A DNA stretch of 64,000 nt from G11 sp947167445 (GTDB lineage Bacteria; Bacillota; Clostridia; Lachnospirales; Lachnospiraceae). The stretch covers positions 22,211-86,210 of the forward strand of contig CAMVID010000013.1 of assembly GCA_947167445.1 (NCBI GenBank). Reading direction: 5' to 3'. Shown here piece by piece: positions 24,669 to 33,578 of the stretch. Made by a program: the position numbers and the translations under genes. How positions within the stretch are numbered: the stretch's first letter is position 1; every line of letters begins with the position of its first letter. The notes beneath the pieces are model-generated. The model had not been told where the DNA came from and did not search any database. It worked only from the letters and a program-made list of their open reading frames with translations.

Positions 24669-24760
24669 GTGCAATTTGGGCCTGTCCCCAAGTTGCACCG
24701 TGCAGTTTGGGCCTGTCCCCATTTTGCACCGTGCAGGTTGGGGACAGGCCCCAATTGCAC
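24669..24760. repeat. PAL cluster of three units
   Basis: Units at 24669-24698 (minus), 24700-24729 (minus) and 24731-24760 (plus) are spaced by one base. One end is 1 nt from the transporter stop (24762), the other is 15 nt from the GH36 start. It is the largest cluster in the window. Confidence 0.9.
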
Positions 24761-24761
24761 A

Positions 24762-25712
24762 TCAGCAGAACTTCATGATGATCGGGATTGTCAACACAGC
24801 CGCCAGCGTGGTAAGAATAATCCCTGCGGATATTGTGTCGTCCCTGACCCCAAGCTGCTTGGCCATCATAAGGGGAAGATTGGCGGAGGGCATGGCCAAA
24901 AGCACCGCCACCGTCTTAATAATCAGTTCATTCCCTATGAAGGGCTTCAATATCATTATAATAAGAATCGGCACCAGAATCTGCCTCAAAATCACAAATA
25001 TATAAAGTCTCCACCGGCCGAAAACCTCCCTTGGAACCATCTTCGCCACAGACACTCCAAGCACTGCCATGGAAAGGAAGGTGGTGCAGCTTCCAACGTG
25101 GGAAAGAACCGCCCCCACAGCCTCAGGCACCTTTAAATTCATAATATAAACAACAATGGTCACAATTCCCATAACCGTACCGGAATTGATCGCCTTTCTT
25201 AGCCCAAAACCGCGGGAGTCCAACGTGCTCACGGAAGTCCCGGCTCCCGAAGCAGCCACTTTTCTAAGTACCCCCGCCCCATATGTATAGGCAATCAAAT
25301 TAAAAACAATACCGCATATGGACACGAATATCAAAGAACTCGTGCCCAAAACTGCGGCACAGAAAGGGATTCCGATGAATCCCACATTATTGAAGGTGGC
25401 CAGCATCCTGTAAGAATATCTGTCCTCCTTCGGCACACCGATTAAGGCAGGAAGCACAAGTCCCACCATAATCAGAACCCCATATACAAATGCAAAGCAG
25501 GCAAAAGCCACCCCAATCTCCTCTATACCCACCTTGCTCTCATCCTTCAAGGCGGCGCACAAAAGAGTTATGGGGTTTGTTATGTTAACCACTATCCACG
25601 AAAGCTGCTTCGATGTTTCATCCGACAGATGCCCTCTTTTATATAGGAAGAAACCCACCATAATAAGAGCAAAAATAATAAGCATCTGCTCCACAACAAT
25701 CAGATTTCCCAT
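24762..25712 (-). CDS. AEC family transporter (auxin-efflux-carrier fold)
   Basis: A 316-residue membrane protein with about ten hydrophobic helices in two halves and the AEC features TNPITLLCAAL near residue 45 and MPSANLPLMMAKQLG near residue 270. Characterised relatives move malate or other organic acids. Here it follows fucA with a one-base overlap (TGATG), so export of an L-fucose catabolic product such as lactate or a related acid is a reasonable guess but unproven. Confidence 0.78.
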   Translation of the reverse strand: MGNLIVVEQMLIIFALIMVGFFLYKRGHLSDETSKQLSWIVVNITNPITLLCAALKDESKVGIEEIGVAFACFAFVYGVLIMVGLVLPALIGVPKEDRYSYRMLATFNNVGFIGIPFCAAVLGTSSLIFVSICGIVFNLIAYTYGAGVLRKVAASGAGTSVSTLDSRGFGLRKAINSGTVMGIVTIVVYIMNLKVPEAVGAVLSHVGSCTTFLSMAVLGVSVAKMVPREVFGRWRLYIFVILRQILVPILIIMILKPFIGNELIIKTVAVLLAMPSANLPLMMAKQLGVRDDTISAGIILTTLAAVLTIPIIMKFC

Positions 25713-26440
25713 CAGTGTCCCAGTCTCTTCCAGAAGCAATCCTTGCACTTATAGCAGTTCTCTCCCACTCTGTCTGCGGGATATTTACCGGGAAGTCCCA
25801 TCTTACGTCTTATATCCACAAGCTTTTTTATTTCCTCGGGAGTAAATTCCTTGGGTCCCCCAAGAACCTCAGATTTGTAAAGAAGCTCCGCATAAAACTC
25901 CAGGGACTCCATCTTCATGTAAGCACTCATCAGGTCCACTGACCAGGTGAGGGCGCCGTGATTCTCAAGAAGGAGAGAGTCGAAGTCATTGAGGTAGGGC
26001 TCAATGGCATCGGGAATCTCCATGGTTGAGGGCGTTCCGTAGGGAGTCAGGGGAACACAGCCGAGAGCAATAACAGCCTCGGGCATCATGGGAATGTTAA
26101 GAGGCCTTCCCGCAATGGCAAAACTTGTGGCAAAATTTGGATGGGCATGAACCACCGAACCCACATCGGGTCTAAGCTTATAAACCCTCATGTGCATTTT
26201 CACTTCGCTGGAGGGCCTGAATCCCTCGTTAGCCTCCAAAACATTGCCATTCTCATCTACCTTACAGATGAACTCAGGGGTCATAAAGCCCTTGGAAACC
26301 CCCGTAGGTGTGCACAGAAACTCATGGTCATTAAGCTTGACAGAAATATTTCCGTCGTTGGCCGCCACCATGTTCCTTCCATAAATTCGTCTTCCTATAT
26401 CACAAATCTGTTCCTTAATCTCCTGTTCGTTAAGAGCCAT
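25712..26440 (-). CDS. fucA: L-fuculose-phosphate aldolase (class II)
   Basis: A 242-residue zinc aldolase that splits L-fuculose-1-phosphate into DHAP and L-lactaldehyde. Family features are NDGNISVK, PTGVSKG, the zinc histidines in VVHAHPNFA (about 93-101) and the later ENHGALTW histidine. A C-terminal CYKCKDC tail is unusual and may bind metal. ATG 26440 has GGAG upstream. L-ribulose-5-phosphate epimerase is a close relative, but the operon with fucI, fucU and a kinase favours fucA. Confidence 0.85.
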   Translation of the reverse strand: MALNEQEIKEQICDIGRRIYGRNMVAANDGNISVKLNDHEFLCTPTGVSKGFMTPEFICKVDENGNVLEANEGFRPSSEVKMHMRVYKLRPDVGSVVHAHPNFATSFAIAGRPLNIPMMPEAVIALGCVPLTPYGTPSTMEIPDAIEPYLNDFDSLLLENHGALTWSVDLMSAYMKMESLEFYAELLYKSEVLGGPKEFTPEEIKKLVDIRRKMGLPGKYPADRVGENCYKCKDCFWKRLGH

Positions 26441-26457
26441 AGTTTTCTCCTTGTTTA

Positions 26458-27861
26458 TCAGGGTTTGAATTCCTTCACTTCGAAAGAACGAAGAATACAC
26501 TCTTTGGCTTTGGTAAAATCTTCAAGTTCTCCCATTCTTATCATCTGGGCCAGAATATTGCCTGTGGCAGTAGCCTCAGAAGGTCCCGCAACCACCGTGC
26601 ATCCTGTGGCTTTGGCCGTAAGTTCGTTAAGATATCCGGCATTGGATCCGCCGCCGATAATATTAATCTTTTCGTACTTTCTTCCGGTAACCTTCTCAAT
26701 GAGTTTAAGCTTCTTCCCATAGCAATCCGCCAGAGAATTATAAATAACCGCCGCAAGTTCATAAACCGTATCCGGCACATCCTGGCCGGTTTGATAGCAG
26801 TATTCCTTTACGGCCTCTGCCATGTTTTCGGGAGCAAGGAAAACTGAATCCTGGCAGTCCACCAGACTCTTTATTTCCTCCATGGCTGCCTTCTTGCAAA
26901 GCTCGTCGTAACTTAAGTCAGGGGCCAGCTCGTTTCTCACGGACTGAATCATCCAAAGGCCCATAATATTGGTAAGATATGTGGTTTTGCCTCCATATCC
27001 GCCCTCATTTGTAATGTCCGCTTCCATGCTTTCAGGAGAACAATTCGGTTTGTCCAAAAGTACTCCCATCAAAGACCAGGTGCCGGACGAAATATAAAGA
27101 GCCTTATCATCCTCTGACGGCATGGCAAGCACTGCGCTGGCCGTATCATGCGAGCAGGGCAGAATCACCTGACAGTCATATCCCACCATCTCTCTAACCG
27201 AGGGAAGCAGACCTCCAAGTATGGTTCCCGGCATCTTAATCTCCCCGAAAATTCCTTTAGGGTAGCCAAGGGCCTCAATCAGATCCATATCCCACTTATG
27301 AGTAGAGGGATTCAGCAGACCTGAAGTTGTGGCCTCAGTATATTCATTGGTTTTTACCCCGGATAAAAGAAAATGAAAATAATCGGGTATCATTAGAAGG
27401 CTCCCCGCCCGCTTCAACAAATCGGGCTCGGAAACCTTCAAAGACATAAGTTGAAAAATCGTATTATAAATTGCTTTCTGGATGCCGGTCCTGGCGTAGA
27501 GTTCCTCCTCGGAAATCACCCTGTAGACCGCCTCATCCATGCCTGTGGTTCTGCGGTCTCTGTAGCCCACCGCATCACCTAAAATGTTGTCAGATTCATC
27601 AATGAGAACGAAGTCGACGCCCCAGGTATCAACCCCGATGCTTACGGGAATCTTTCCGATTTCCTTACACTTCTTCATTCCTTTTATGATTTCGTCAAAG
27701 AGTCTTTTCGTATCCCAGACAAGGGACCCCTTCGACTCAGTCATTCCGTTTGAGAATCTGTAAACTTCCTCCAAAACCATTCTGCCGTCTTCAAGATGCC
27801 CCAGAAGGTGTCGACCTCCCGAGGCACCGATATCAACGGCGAGGTAATAATTTTCCTTCAT
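26458..27861 (-). CDS. FGGY kinase, rhamnulokinase type, probably L-fuculokinase
   Basis: A 467-residue sugar kinase. The N-terminal VDIGASGGRHLLG and VDTWGVDFVLID, the YRDRRT motif, and the C-terminal INIIGGGSNAGYLNEL place it in the RhaB-like branch of FGGY kinases. The company of fucI, fucU and fucA implies that the substrate is L-fuculose; rhamnulose, or both, remains possible. ATG is at 27861 immediately after the preceding stop (no gap), and fucA follows 17 nt downstream. Confidence 0.82.
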   Translation of the reverse strand: MKENYYLAVDIGASGGRHLLGHLEDGRMVLEEVYRFSNGMTESKGSLVWDTKRLFDEIIKGMKKCKEIGKIPVSIGVDTWGVDFVLIDESDNILGDAVGYRDRRTTGMDEAVYRVISEEELYARTGIQKAIYNTIFQLMSLKVSEPDLLKRAGSLLMIPDYFHFLLSGVKTNEYTEATTSGLLNPSTHKWDMDLIEALGYPKGIFGEIKMPGTILGGLLPSVREMVGYDCQVILPCSHDTASAVLAMPSEDDKALYISSGTWSLMGVLLDKPNCSPESMEADITNEGGYGGKTTYLTNIMGLWMIQSVRNELAPDLSYDELCKKAAMEEIKSLVDCQDSVFLAPENMAEAVKEYCYQTGQDVPDTVYELAAVIYNSLADCYGKKLKLIEKVTGRKYEKINIIGGGSNAGYLNELTAKATGCTVVAGPSEATATGNILAQMIRMGELEDFTKAKECILRSFEVKEFKP

Positions 27862-28299
27862 TTAAAAAAGCCCCAATATCTTATTCCTGAATGTGGAATG
27901 CAGTTTCTCGTATGTTGTGTAGTTAATGTTGGTGTCCTTAAACTTGGCATTCCAAGCATCCCTGACCCCATCGCAGATCTTTCCTGCGAACTCGTCTTCA
28001 GTCAGTAATATTGCCGGGAAAACGTAGTAGATCATGAAGAAATTCATGTCCGCCTGCTTCCTTCCGCTGATTTTACCCTTTTTGTTAAAAGCGTCAAAAA
28101 CTCCGTCTGCGAAAGCCCTTCCCACCTCCGAAACGGCCTCATCCTTATTATCCGAGTCCTTCACAAAGCCAACCATCTCATCAATGAAATGGCCCTGTTC
28201 CTCTCTGAATCTTTTCATATTGGCCTCGTAGGACAGCTTTTTAAGCTTTCTCATCATGAGTTCCATGTCGGTAAAAATCAGTTCAATATTCTGAAGCAT
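27862..28299 (-). CDS. Uncharacterised protein inside the fucose operon
   Basis: A 145-residue soluble protein, mostly helical by appearance, with no signal peptide or membrane helix. It is placed 3 nt after fucU and directly abuts the kinase gene. I do not recognise the family. Features include a helical N-terminus (MLQNIELIFTDMELMMRKL) and an aromatic stretch FFMIYYVFPAIL. Its ribosome site is weak, so an internal start (MELMM, near 28266) is possible. Position suggests a role in L-fucose use, perhaps regulatory; that is inference only. Confidence 0.6.
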   Translation of the reverse strand: MLQNIELIFTDMELMMRKLKKLSYEANMKRFREEQGHFIDEMVGFVKDSDNKDEAVSEVGRAFADGVFDAFNKKGKISGRKQADMNFFMIYYVFPAILLTEDEFAGKICDGVRDAWNAKFKDTNINYTTYEKLHSTFRNKILGLF

Positions 28300-28302
28300 A
28301 GA

Positions 28303-28761
28303 CTAGATTACAACCCCTTTTCTAAGAATAATGTTTGCGTAAATTGCTGTTTCTGTGGTCTGAATAATAACCGCAGCCTTCTCTCTTGTCTGGTCGTAGA
28401 ACTTCCACTTGTTAATCTCTTTGAAAGCCTTGGCGCCCCTCTCATCGTACTTTGAAACGATTTTCTTATACTCGTCCCAGATAGGTGTGGCAACCTTGCC
28501 CACGTCTCCGGGTTCCAAAGCCATAAGGGTGCAGGGCGCGTCTTCCTCTCCCAATGCATTTGGATATGTATCCAAAGGGAAAAGTTTAAGTATTGCATCA
28601 AGGACTTCGGGAACCCCCATTCCGTCAGCTCTGATTACTTTCTTACCCATTGTAGAACCGGGGAAATTACCGTCGGCAATAACGAGTTCGTCCGTGTGGC
28701 CCATCTCGTCAAGTACCTTAAGTAACTCCGGTGAAATCTGTGTAGGAATACCTTTTAACAT
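28303..28761 (-). CDS. fucU: L-fucose mutarotase
   Basis: A 152-residue RbsD/FucU family protein that interconverts the anomers of L-fucose. The family features are near the N-terminus (LLKVLDEMGHTDELVIADGNFP, with the histidine at about residue 22) and near the end (the TTETAIYANIILRKGV stretch with conserved Tyr/Asn). GGAGG precedes ATG 28761. It lies downstream of the importer genes and upstream of the kinase and aldolase, matching the order of use. Confidence 0.9.
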   Translation of the reverse strand: MLKGIPTQISPELLKVLDEMGHTDELVIADGNFPGSTMGKKVIRADGMGVPEVLDAILKLFPLDTYPNALGEEDAPCTLMALEPGDVGKVATPIWDEYKKIVSKYDERGAKAFKEINKWKFYDQTREKAAVIIQTTETAIYANIILRKGVVI

Positions 28762-28801
28762 CTTGTCCTCCGAATATGAGTTATCTTTTTTAGGGGGGAA
28801 A

Positions 28802-28821
28802 GGGACCGGTAGTCCGGTCCC
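28802..28821. other. Stable hairpin between binding protein and fucU
   Basis: GGGACCGG and CCGGTCCC pair around TAGT. Without a T run it is not a clear terminator. Hairpins in this position often protect an upstream binding-protein message, so that fucU and later genes are expressed less. Confidence 0.45.
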
Positions 28822-28864
28822 CCTCCTAGAAATATGGTTTTATCTGCTCGTACTCTATAAAAGA

Positions 28865-30022
28865 TTAGTCATAAAGGTTGGGAGCGATGTCTGCAGCGTC
28901 CATGTTGGAGTTGTCATACCAGTAACCGTCTGTAGCGATATCAGAAACTGTCTCGCCGTTAGCGATCTTGTAAAGGGTCTGAACAGTTGTCTTACCCATT
29001 GCAAGAGGAGACTGGGTAACAGCACCGAACATCTTGCCGTCTTTGATAGCCTGCTTAATAACTGTACCTGCATCGAAACCTGCTGCAAGGATAGTTGTGC
29101 CTGCTTCTGTACCAAGTTTTCCAAGGTTCTCGTTAGCTGAAAGGATACCCTCTGCTGCTACCTGGTTTGAACCAAAGATTCCTAATACGTCTGACTTGTT
29201 CATGATAGCTGATGCCTCTGTTGCGCAAAGCTCAACAGTTGTCTGTGCAGGAACTGCAACCTCGATGATGATATCTGCTGATGCCTCATCGCCTTTGTCC
29301 TTTGCACCGTTTACATAGAATTCGTTACCAACTACTGCAACCTTCTTGCCGTCTGCTGTTGCAAGTTCTGTGAATCTGTCGATGAATCCAAGACCACGCT
29401 GTGTGATTGACTCGGAAGTTGACTCCTGGTTAACCTCACCGATTCTTACGGGAGCTGATGCAGAAGCGATAGAATCCTTAAGAGCTGCGTAAAGGTTGTC
29501 AGCTGCAGTTGCGCCTGCGCCGTAGTTGTCTGTTGCAATTGTTGAAAGTACTGAGCCTTCGGGAGCATCAGGGCAGCCTGAGTCGAAACATACTACAGGG
29601 ATGCCTGCGTCTTTAGCCATCTGAAGAGCGTCTAAGCATGCACTCTGGTCACATGCTGCAAGACCGATTCCGTCAGGTGCGCCGTTGATGTAGTTTGTAA
29701 GCATGTTAACCTGATCTGCGATATCAGACTCTGCGTTAGGTCCGTTACACTCAACCTTAACACCGAGTTCTTCTGCTGCCTGGTTTACACCTGTAACTGC
29801 TGCCTGCCAATATGATGACTGGAAGCTCTTTACAACGATCTTGAAATTAAGTTCCCCACCCGCTTCAGTTGTCTCTGTTGATGCTGCAGGAGCTGCTGCC
29901 TCTTCTGTCTTTGCAGGAGCAGGCTCAGAAGTTGTAGTAGATGCTGCCTGTCCGCCGCAACCTACTAAAAGAGTAGCTACCATTGCTGCACTAAGAATTG
30001 TTGACAATACTTTCTTTTTCAT
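28865..30022 (-). CDS. Sugar ABC transporter substrate-binding lipoprotein (RbsB type)
   Basis: A 385-residue lipoprotein: lipobox LVGCG, linker to about residue 50, then a type I periplasmic-binding domain beginning FKIVVKSFQSSYWQAAVTGVNQAAEELGVKV, with the hinge motifs ATDNYGAGATAA and GFDAGT. It would deliver a monosaccharide, most likely L-fucose given the downstream genes, to the two permeases and the double ATPase. AGGAGG precedes ATG 30022. Confidence 0.85.
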   Translation of the reverse strand: MKKKVLSTILSAAMVATLLVGCGGQAASTTTSEPAPAKTEEAAAPAASTETTEAGGELNFKIVVKSFQSSYWQAAVTGVNQAAEELGVKVECNGPNAESDIADQVNMLTNYINGAPDGIGLAACDQSACLDALQMAKDAGIPVVCFDSGCPDAPEGSVLSTIATDNYGAGATAADNLYAALKDSIASASAPVRIGEVNQESTSESITQRGLGFIDRFTELATADGKKVAVVGNEFYVNGAKDKGDEASADIIIEVAVPAQTTVELCATEASAIMNKSDVLGIFGSNQVAAEGILSANENLGKLGTEAGTTILAAGFDAGTVIKQAIKDGKMFGAVTQSPLAMGKTTVQTLYKIANGETVSDIATDGYWYDNSNMDAADIAPNLYD

Positions 30023-30082
30023 TTTTTTCCTCCTTTAGAAAAAATAGACCTTTTCTTTATATGAACTGCTTTGCAGTACACA

Positions 30083-31063
30083 TCATTTTCTGCTTTCTTT
30101 ACGTTTCTTTATAATGTCTACCATTACTGATCCGATGAGAACCACGCCGGTAACAATCTGCTGCCAGTTAGCCTGAAGCCCGATGAAGGGAAGGCCGGTT
30201 TTGAGAAGACAGATTACGAATACACCGATTAAGGTTCCTATGATGGATCCGGCTCCGCCTGTTGCCGATACACCGCCGATGATTGCGCCACCAATGGCCT
30301 CTAACTCAAATCCTGCTCCGGTTCCCGGAAGTACTGTTGCAAAAACTGCCGAGTAAGCTATGGAAGCCAGTGCTGCGAAGAATCCCGAAATCACGTAAGC
30401 CATTATGTGATAGAACTTAACGTTGATTCCCGAAAGGATTGCCGCCTCCTTGTTACTTCCGATGGCAATGGTGTAACGTCCTATCTTCGTGTGATTCAGA
30501 ACAAAGTGCATCAGTATGGCCAAAAGAAGAACCCATACAAATCCCAGTGGAATTTTCGTGTCACCTATTGTCAGCTTGAATATACTTCGAAACCAGCTGC
30601 CGGGCTGACCTGTTGTGGGCCATGAAATACCAAAGTTGTTGGAACAGATGGACCCGAGTCCTCTGGTAATCATGCAGGTACAAAGAGTTGCCAGGAAAGG
30701 TGGTAATCCCATTACACCGATAAGGATTCCGTTTATAAGACCGATGATGATACCAAAGAGCAGTGAAACAACCATTGCTGCTCCGGTGGGCCAGCCTTTG
30801 TGTACAATCAGGTAGCCTCCTGCCAGTGAGTAACACACAAGTCCCGTACCGATTGAAAGATCAACTCCCCCTGTAATAAGCGGGAAGGAAACTCCGATTG
30901 CCATAAGGACAATGTAGTAGGAGTAATCCATGATGGTCAGGATTGTCGTATACTTTCTGAAATCAGGGCTTGCCACACAGAAGAAACCCAAAAGTGCAAT
31001 TACGACTATGAATACAATTACTTCCTGCTTAAGAAGCTTTGCAGGTATTTTTCTATTTCCCAT
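30083..31063 (-). CDS. Sugar ABC transporter permease (RbsC type), first of two
   Basis: A 326-residue membrane protein of the RbsC/BPD_transp_2 family, with about ten helices and the family motif GVDLSIGTGL near residue 70 and EAIGGAIIGGVSATGGAGS near residue 245. It overlaps in type with the permease at 32585-33562, so the importer probably has a heterodimeric channel, as in RhaPQ and LsrCD systems. GGAGGG precedes the ATG. Confidence 0.85.
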   Translation of the reverse strand: MGNRKIPAKLLKQEVIVFIVVIALLGFFCVASPDFRKYTTILTIMDYSYYIVLMAIGVSFPLITGGVDLSIGTGLVCYSLAGGYLIVHKGWPTGAAMVVSLLFGIIIGLINGILIGVMGLPPFLATLCTCMITRGLGSICSNNFGISWPTTGQPGSWFRSIFKLTIGDTKIPLGFVWVLLLAILMHFVLNHTKIGRYTIAIGSNKEAAILSGINVKFYHIMAYVISGFFAALASIAYSAVFATVLPGTGAGFELEAIGGAIIGGVSATGGAGSIIGTLIGVFVICLLKTGLPFIGLQANWQQIVTGVVLIGSVMVDIIKKRKESRK

Positions 31064-31072
31064 GTTTCCCTC

Positions 31073-32569
31073 CTAATTGATGTCCCTTGTGGCCAGATTC
31101 ATAATCTTTTCCTGTGTGGTGTCTTCGATACGAAGTTCACCGGTCTTCTTGCCTTCACACATAACCACAATACGGTCACTCATTCTTAATATTTCTGTCA
31201 TTTCAGAGGAAATCATTATTATTGATTTACCCTCGGCTGCCAGCTTGTTCATGAGCTTGTAAATCTCATTTTTGGCACCTACATCAATACCTCTGGTGGG
31301 TTCGTCAAAAATCAGGATGTCGCAATTCTTGCAGAGCCACTTGGCAATAACAACCTTCTGCTGGTTACCTCCGGAAAGATTAACCACAAGCTGATCTACA
31401 CTTGGAGTCTTGGTGGAAAGGGAATCGACAAACTCCTTTGCCACTTTCTTCTCTTTCTTCTTGTCTATGAAAATACCCTTCATATAGTTGCCAAGGTCGG
31501 CCATGGTGGTATTCTCTGCAATGGTCTTCTGAACCACGATTCCGAATCTCTTGCGGTCTTCCGAAAGATATCCGATTCCTGCTTTAACAGCATCTTCGGG
31601 ACTGTTAATAACAGTCTTCTTGCCGTTAACAAAAATCTCTCCGCTCTCCTTGGGGTCGGCTCCGAAGATTGCTCTGGCAGTCTCCGTACGTCCCGCACCC
31701 ATAAGTCCTGAGAATCCGAGGATTTCACCCTTTCTGAGCTCGAAACTCACATCCTGAACCATTCTTCCGGCATTCAGATGATCCACTCTTAATACCACAG
31801 GAGCATCTTCGGAAACTCTGCTCTTTGTCTTTGGCTCCTCGTAGATTATTCGACCTACCATCATGTTGATGATGTCGTCCTTGGTGGATTCCTCAGTTAC
31901 AAGTGTTCCCACATAGCATCCGTCTCTCATTACCGTTACTCTGTCGGTAATGACCTTAATCTCATCCATTCTGTGGGAGATGTAGACGATTGCCATCTGC
32001 TGTTTTCTTAAATCTCTTATAATCTTGAACAGATCCTCGATTTCAGATTCCGTGAGGGCTGCGGTAGGCTCATCGAAAATGATGACCTTTGCATCGTGGG
32101 AAATTGCTTTTGCAATCTCACACATCTGCTGCTTACCTACCGTCAGATCGCTCATGGTGGCTGTCGGGTCTATGTTGATGTTTAATTTTTCAAAAAGCTT
32201 TGCCGCTTCTTCATTCATCTTCTTATCGTCGATGCGGATTCCCTTTTTGAACTCGCGTCCGATGAAGATGTTCTGGGCTACCGTCAGGTGGCCCACCATG
32301 TTAAGTTCCTGATGAACGATAACCACGCCCGCATCCTGTGCCTCTCTGGCACCGTGGAACTCAACCTCTTTTCCCTCAAATACTATGCTTCCGGAATCCT
32401 TGGTGTAGATTCCTGTAAGCACCTTCATAAGAGTTGACTTTCCGGCTCCGTTCTCGCCCATAAGTGCATGTACTTCTCCGCGCTTGACATCGAAGCTTAC
32501 CTTATTTAAGGCATGAACTCCGGGAAACCTCTTATCGATATCTATCATCTGCAGGATTACTTCGCCCAT
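31073..32569 (-). CDS. Sugar ABC transporter ATPase with two ATP-binding domains (RbsA/MglA type)
   Basis: A 498-residue protein with two fused ABC cassettes. The first has Walker A GENGAGKST (about 38), signature in DLTVGKQQM and Walker B VIIFDEPTAAL. The second has the degenerate Walker A GLMGAGRTE typical of this family, LSGGNQQKV and ILIFDEPTRGIDVGA. This two-domain form powers ribose, galactose and rhamnose type importers. It sits between the two permease genes. Confidence 0.92.
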   Translation of the reverse strand: MGEVILQMIDIDKRFPGVHALNKVSFDVKRGEVHALMGENGAGKSTLMKVLTGIYTKDSGSIVFEGKEVEFHGAREAQDAGVVIVHQELNMVGHLTVAQNIFIGREFKKGIRIDDKKMNEEAAKLFEKLNINIDPTATMSDLTVGKQQMCEIAKAISHDAKVIIFDEPTAALTESEIEDLFKIIRDLRKQQMAIVYISHRMDEIKVITDRVTVMRDGCYVGTLVTEESTKDDIINMMVGRIIYEEPKTKSRVSEDAPVVLRVDHLNAGRMVQDVSFELRKGEILGFSGLMGAGRTETARAIFGADPKESGEIFVNGKKTVINSPEDAVKAGIGYLSEDRKRFGIVVQKTIAENTTMADLGNYMKGIFIDKKKEKKVAKEFVDSLSTKTPSVDQLVVNLSGGNQQKVVIAKWLCKNCDILIFDEPTRGIDVGAKNEIYKLMNKLAAEGKSIIMISSEMTEILRMSDRIVVMCEGKKTGELRIEDTTQEKIMNLATRDIN

Positions 32570-32584
32570 TTCATACCCCTCCTT

Positions 32585-33562
32585 TTAGTTCTTTCTTCGT
32601 CTCGCCATTACGTCGGCATAAACCGCAACAATAACGATCAGACCGGTAATTATGAGCTGGTAGTCCTTGGTGAATCCAAGAGCAAGTATTCCCTCCTGCA
32701 AAAGTGCAATGATGAATACGCCGATTACTGTTCCTCCTATGGAGGCCAGACCGCCTGCCATGGATGTTCCACCCATTACGCATCCGGCAATGGCTTCGTT
32801 GTTGTACTGGTCGCCGTAGCCGGGCTGAACTGTGGTATAGGCACCTACGAAGTAGATTGCTGCTATTCCTACCAATACTCCGCAGATTGCGTATGCAAGC
32901 ATCTCCCACTTCTTGGTATCTACACCGGAAAGTCTTACTGCCTCTCTGTTGCTTCCGAGGCTTAAGATGTATCTTCCCGCTTTGGTGTGGTTAAGAATTA
33001 TGGAGCAGATTGCCGCAACCACAAGAAATACGATTATTCCCACAGGGAACTTTCCAACTTTGACTAAGGATCTGAACCATCCACCCTTTGCCGCCTGGGG
33101 CCAGCTTACGGATTGTGTTTTGGTAAAAACAGAAGCCACCCCCTTGGCTATGTTCATGCTTGCCATGGATACGATGAAAGGGGGAACCTTCCAGTAAGCA
33201 ACCAGATATCCGTTCATCATTCCGAAAAGGAGTCCCACAATCAGGCTTATAATCAGGGATGGTAACATTGGAACCCCAAGGCTTGTAAGGGAATAACCCG
33301 AAACAAGCGCACAGCAAAACATTACAGGACCTATGGAGAAATCAATTCCTCCGGTGGCGATGACAAAGGTTACACCCAGGGATAAGAATCCCAAAAAGTA
33401 TACGTAGTTCAGGGCACTCATAATACGAGGCATTCCTGCAAAGTTTTCCACCATAAGGCTTAAAATCAGGTACATCAAAACAAGTACGCACGCCAGAACT
33501 ATACGGTTAAATCCAAGTTTTTTGATTATTGGATTCTCTTTAATCTTCTTAATTAAGTCCAA
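32585..33562 (-). CDS. Sugar ABC transporter permease (RbsC type), second
   Basis: A 325-residue membrane protein with the same family features as its partner (GGIDFSIGPVM near residue 69, AIAGCVMGGTSMAGG near residue 255). The start is a TTG at 33562, supported by GGGGGAG about 8 nt upstream; no ATG suits the N-terminus. It begins 16 nt after the gatZ stop, linking the transporter to the gat-like genes. Confidence 0.85.
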   Translation of the reverse strand: MDLIKKIKENPIIKKLGFNRIVLACVLVLMYLILSLMVENFAGMPRIMSALNYVYFLGFLSLGVTFVIATGGIDFSIGPVMFCCALVSGYSLTSLGVPMLPSLIISLIVGLLFGMMNGYLVAYWKVPPFIVSMASMNIAKGVASVFTKTQSVSWPQAAKGGWFRSLVKVGKFPVGIIVFLVVAAICSIILNHTKAGRYILSLGSNREAVRLSGVDTKKWEMLAYAICGVLVGIAAIYFVGAYTTVQPGYGDQYNNEAIAGCVMGGTSMAGGLASIGGTVIGVFIIALLQEGILALGFTKDYQLIITGLIVIVAVYADVMARRRKN

Positions 33563-33578
33563 AGTGTTCTCCCCCTAA

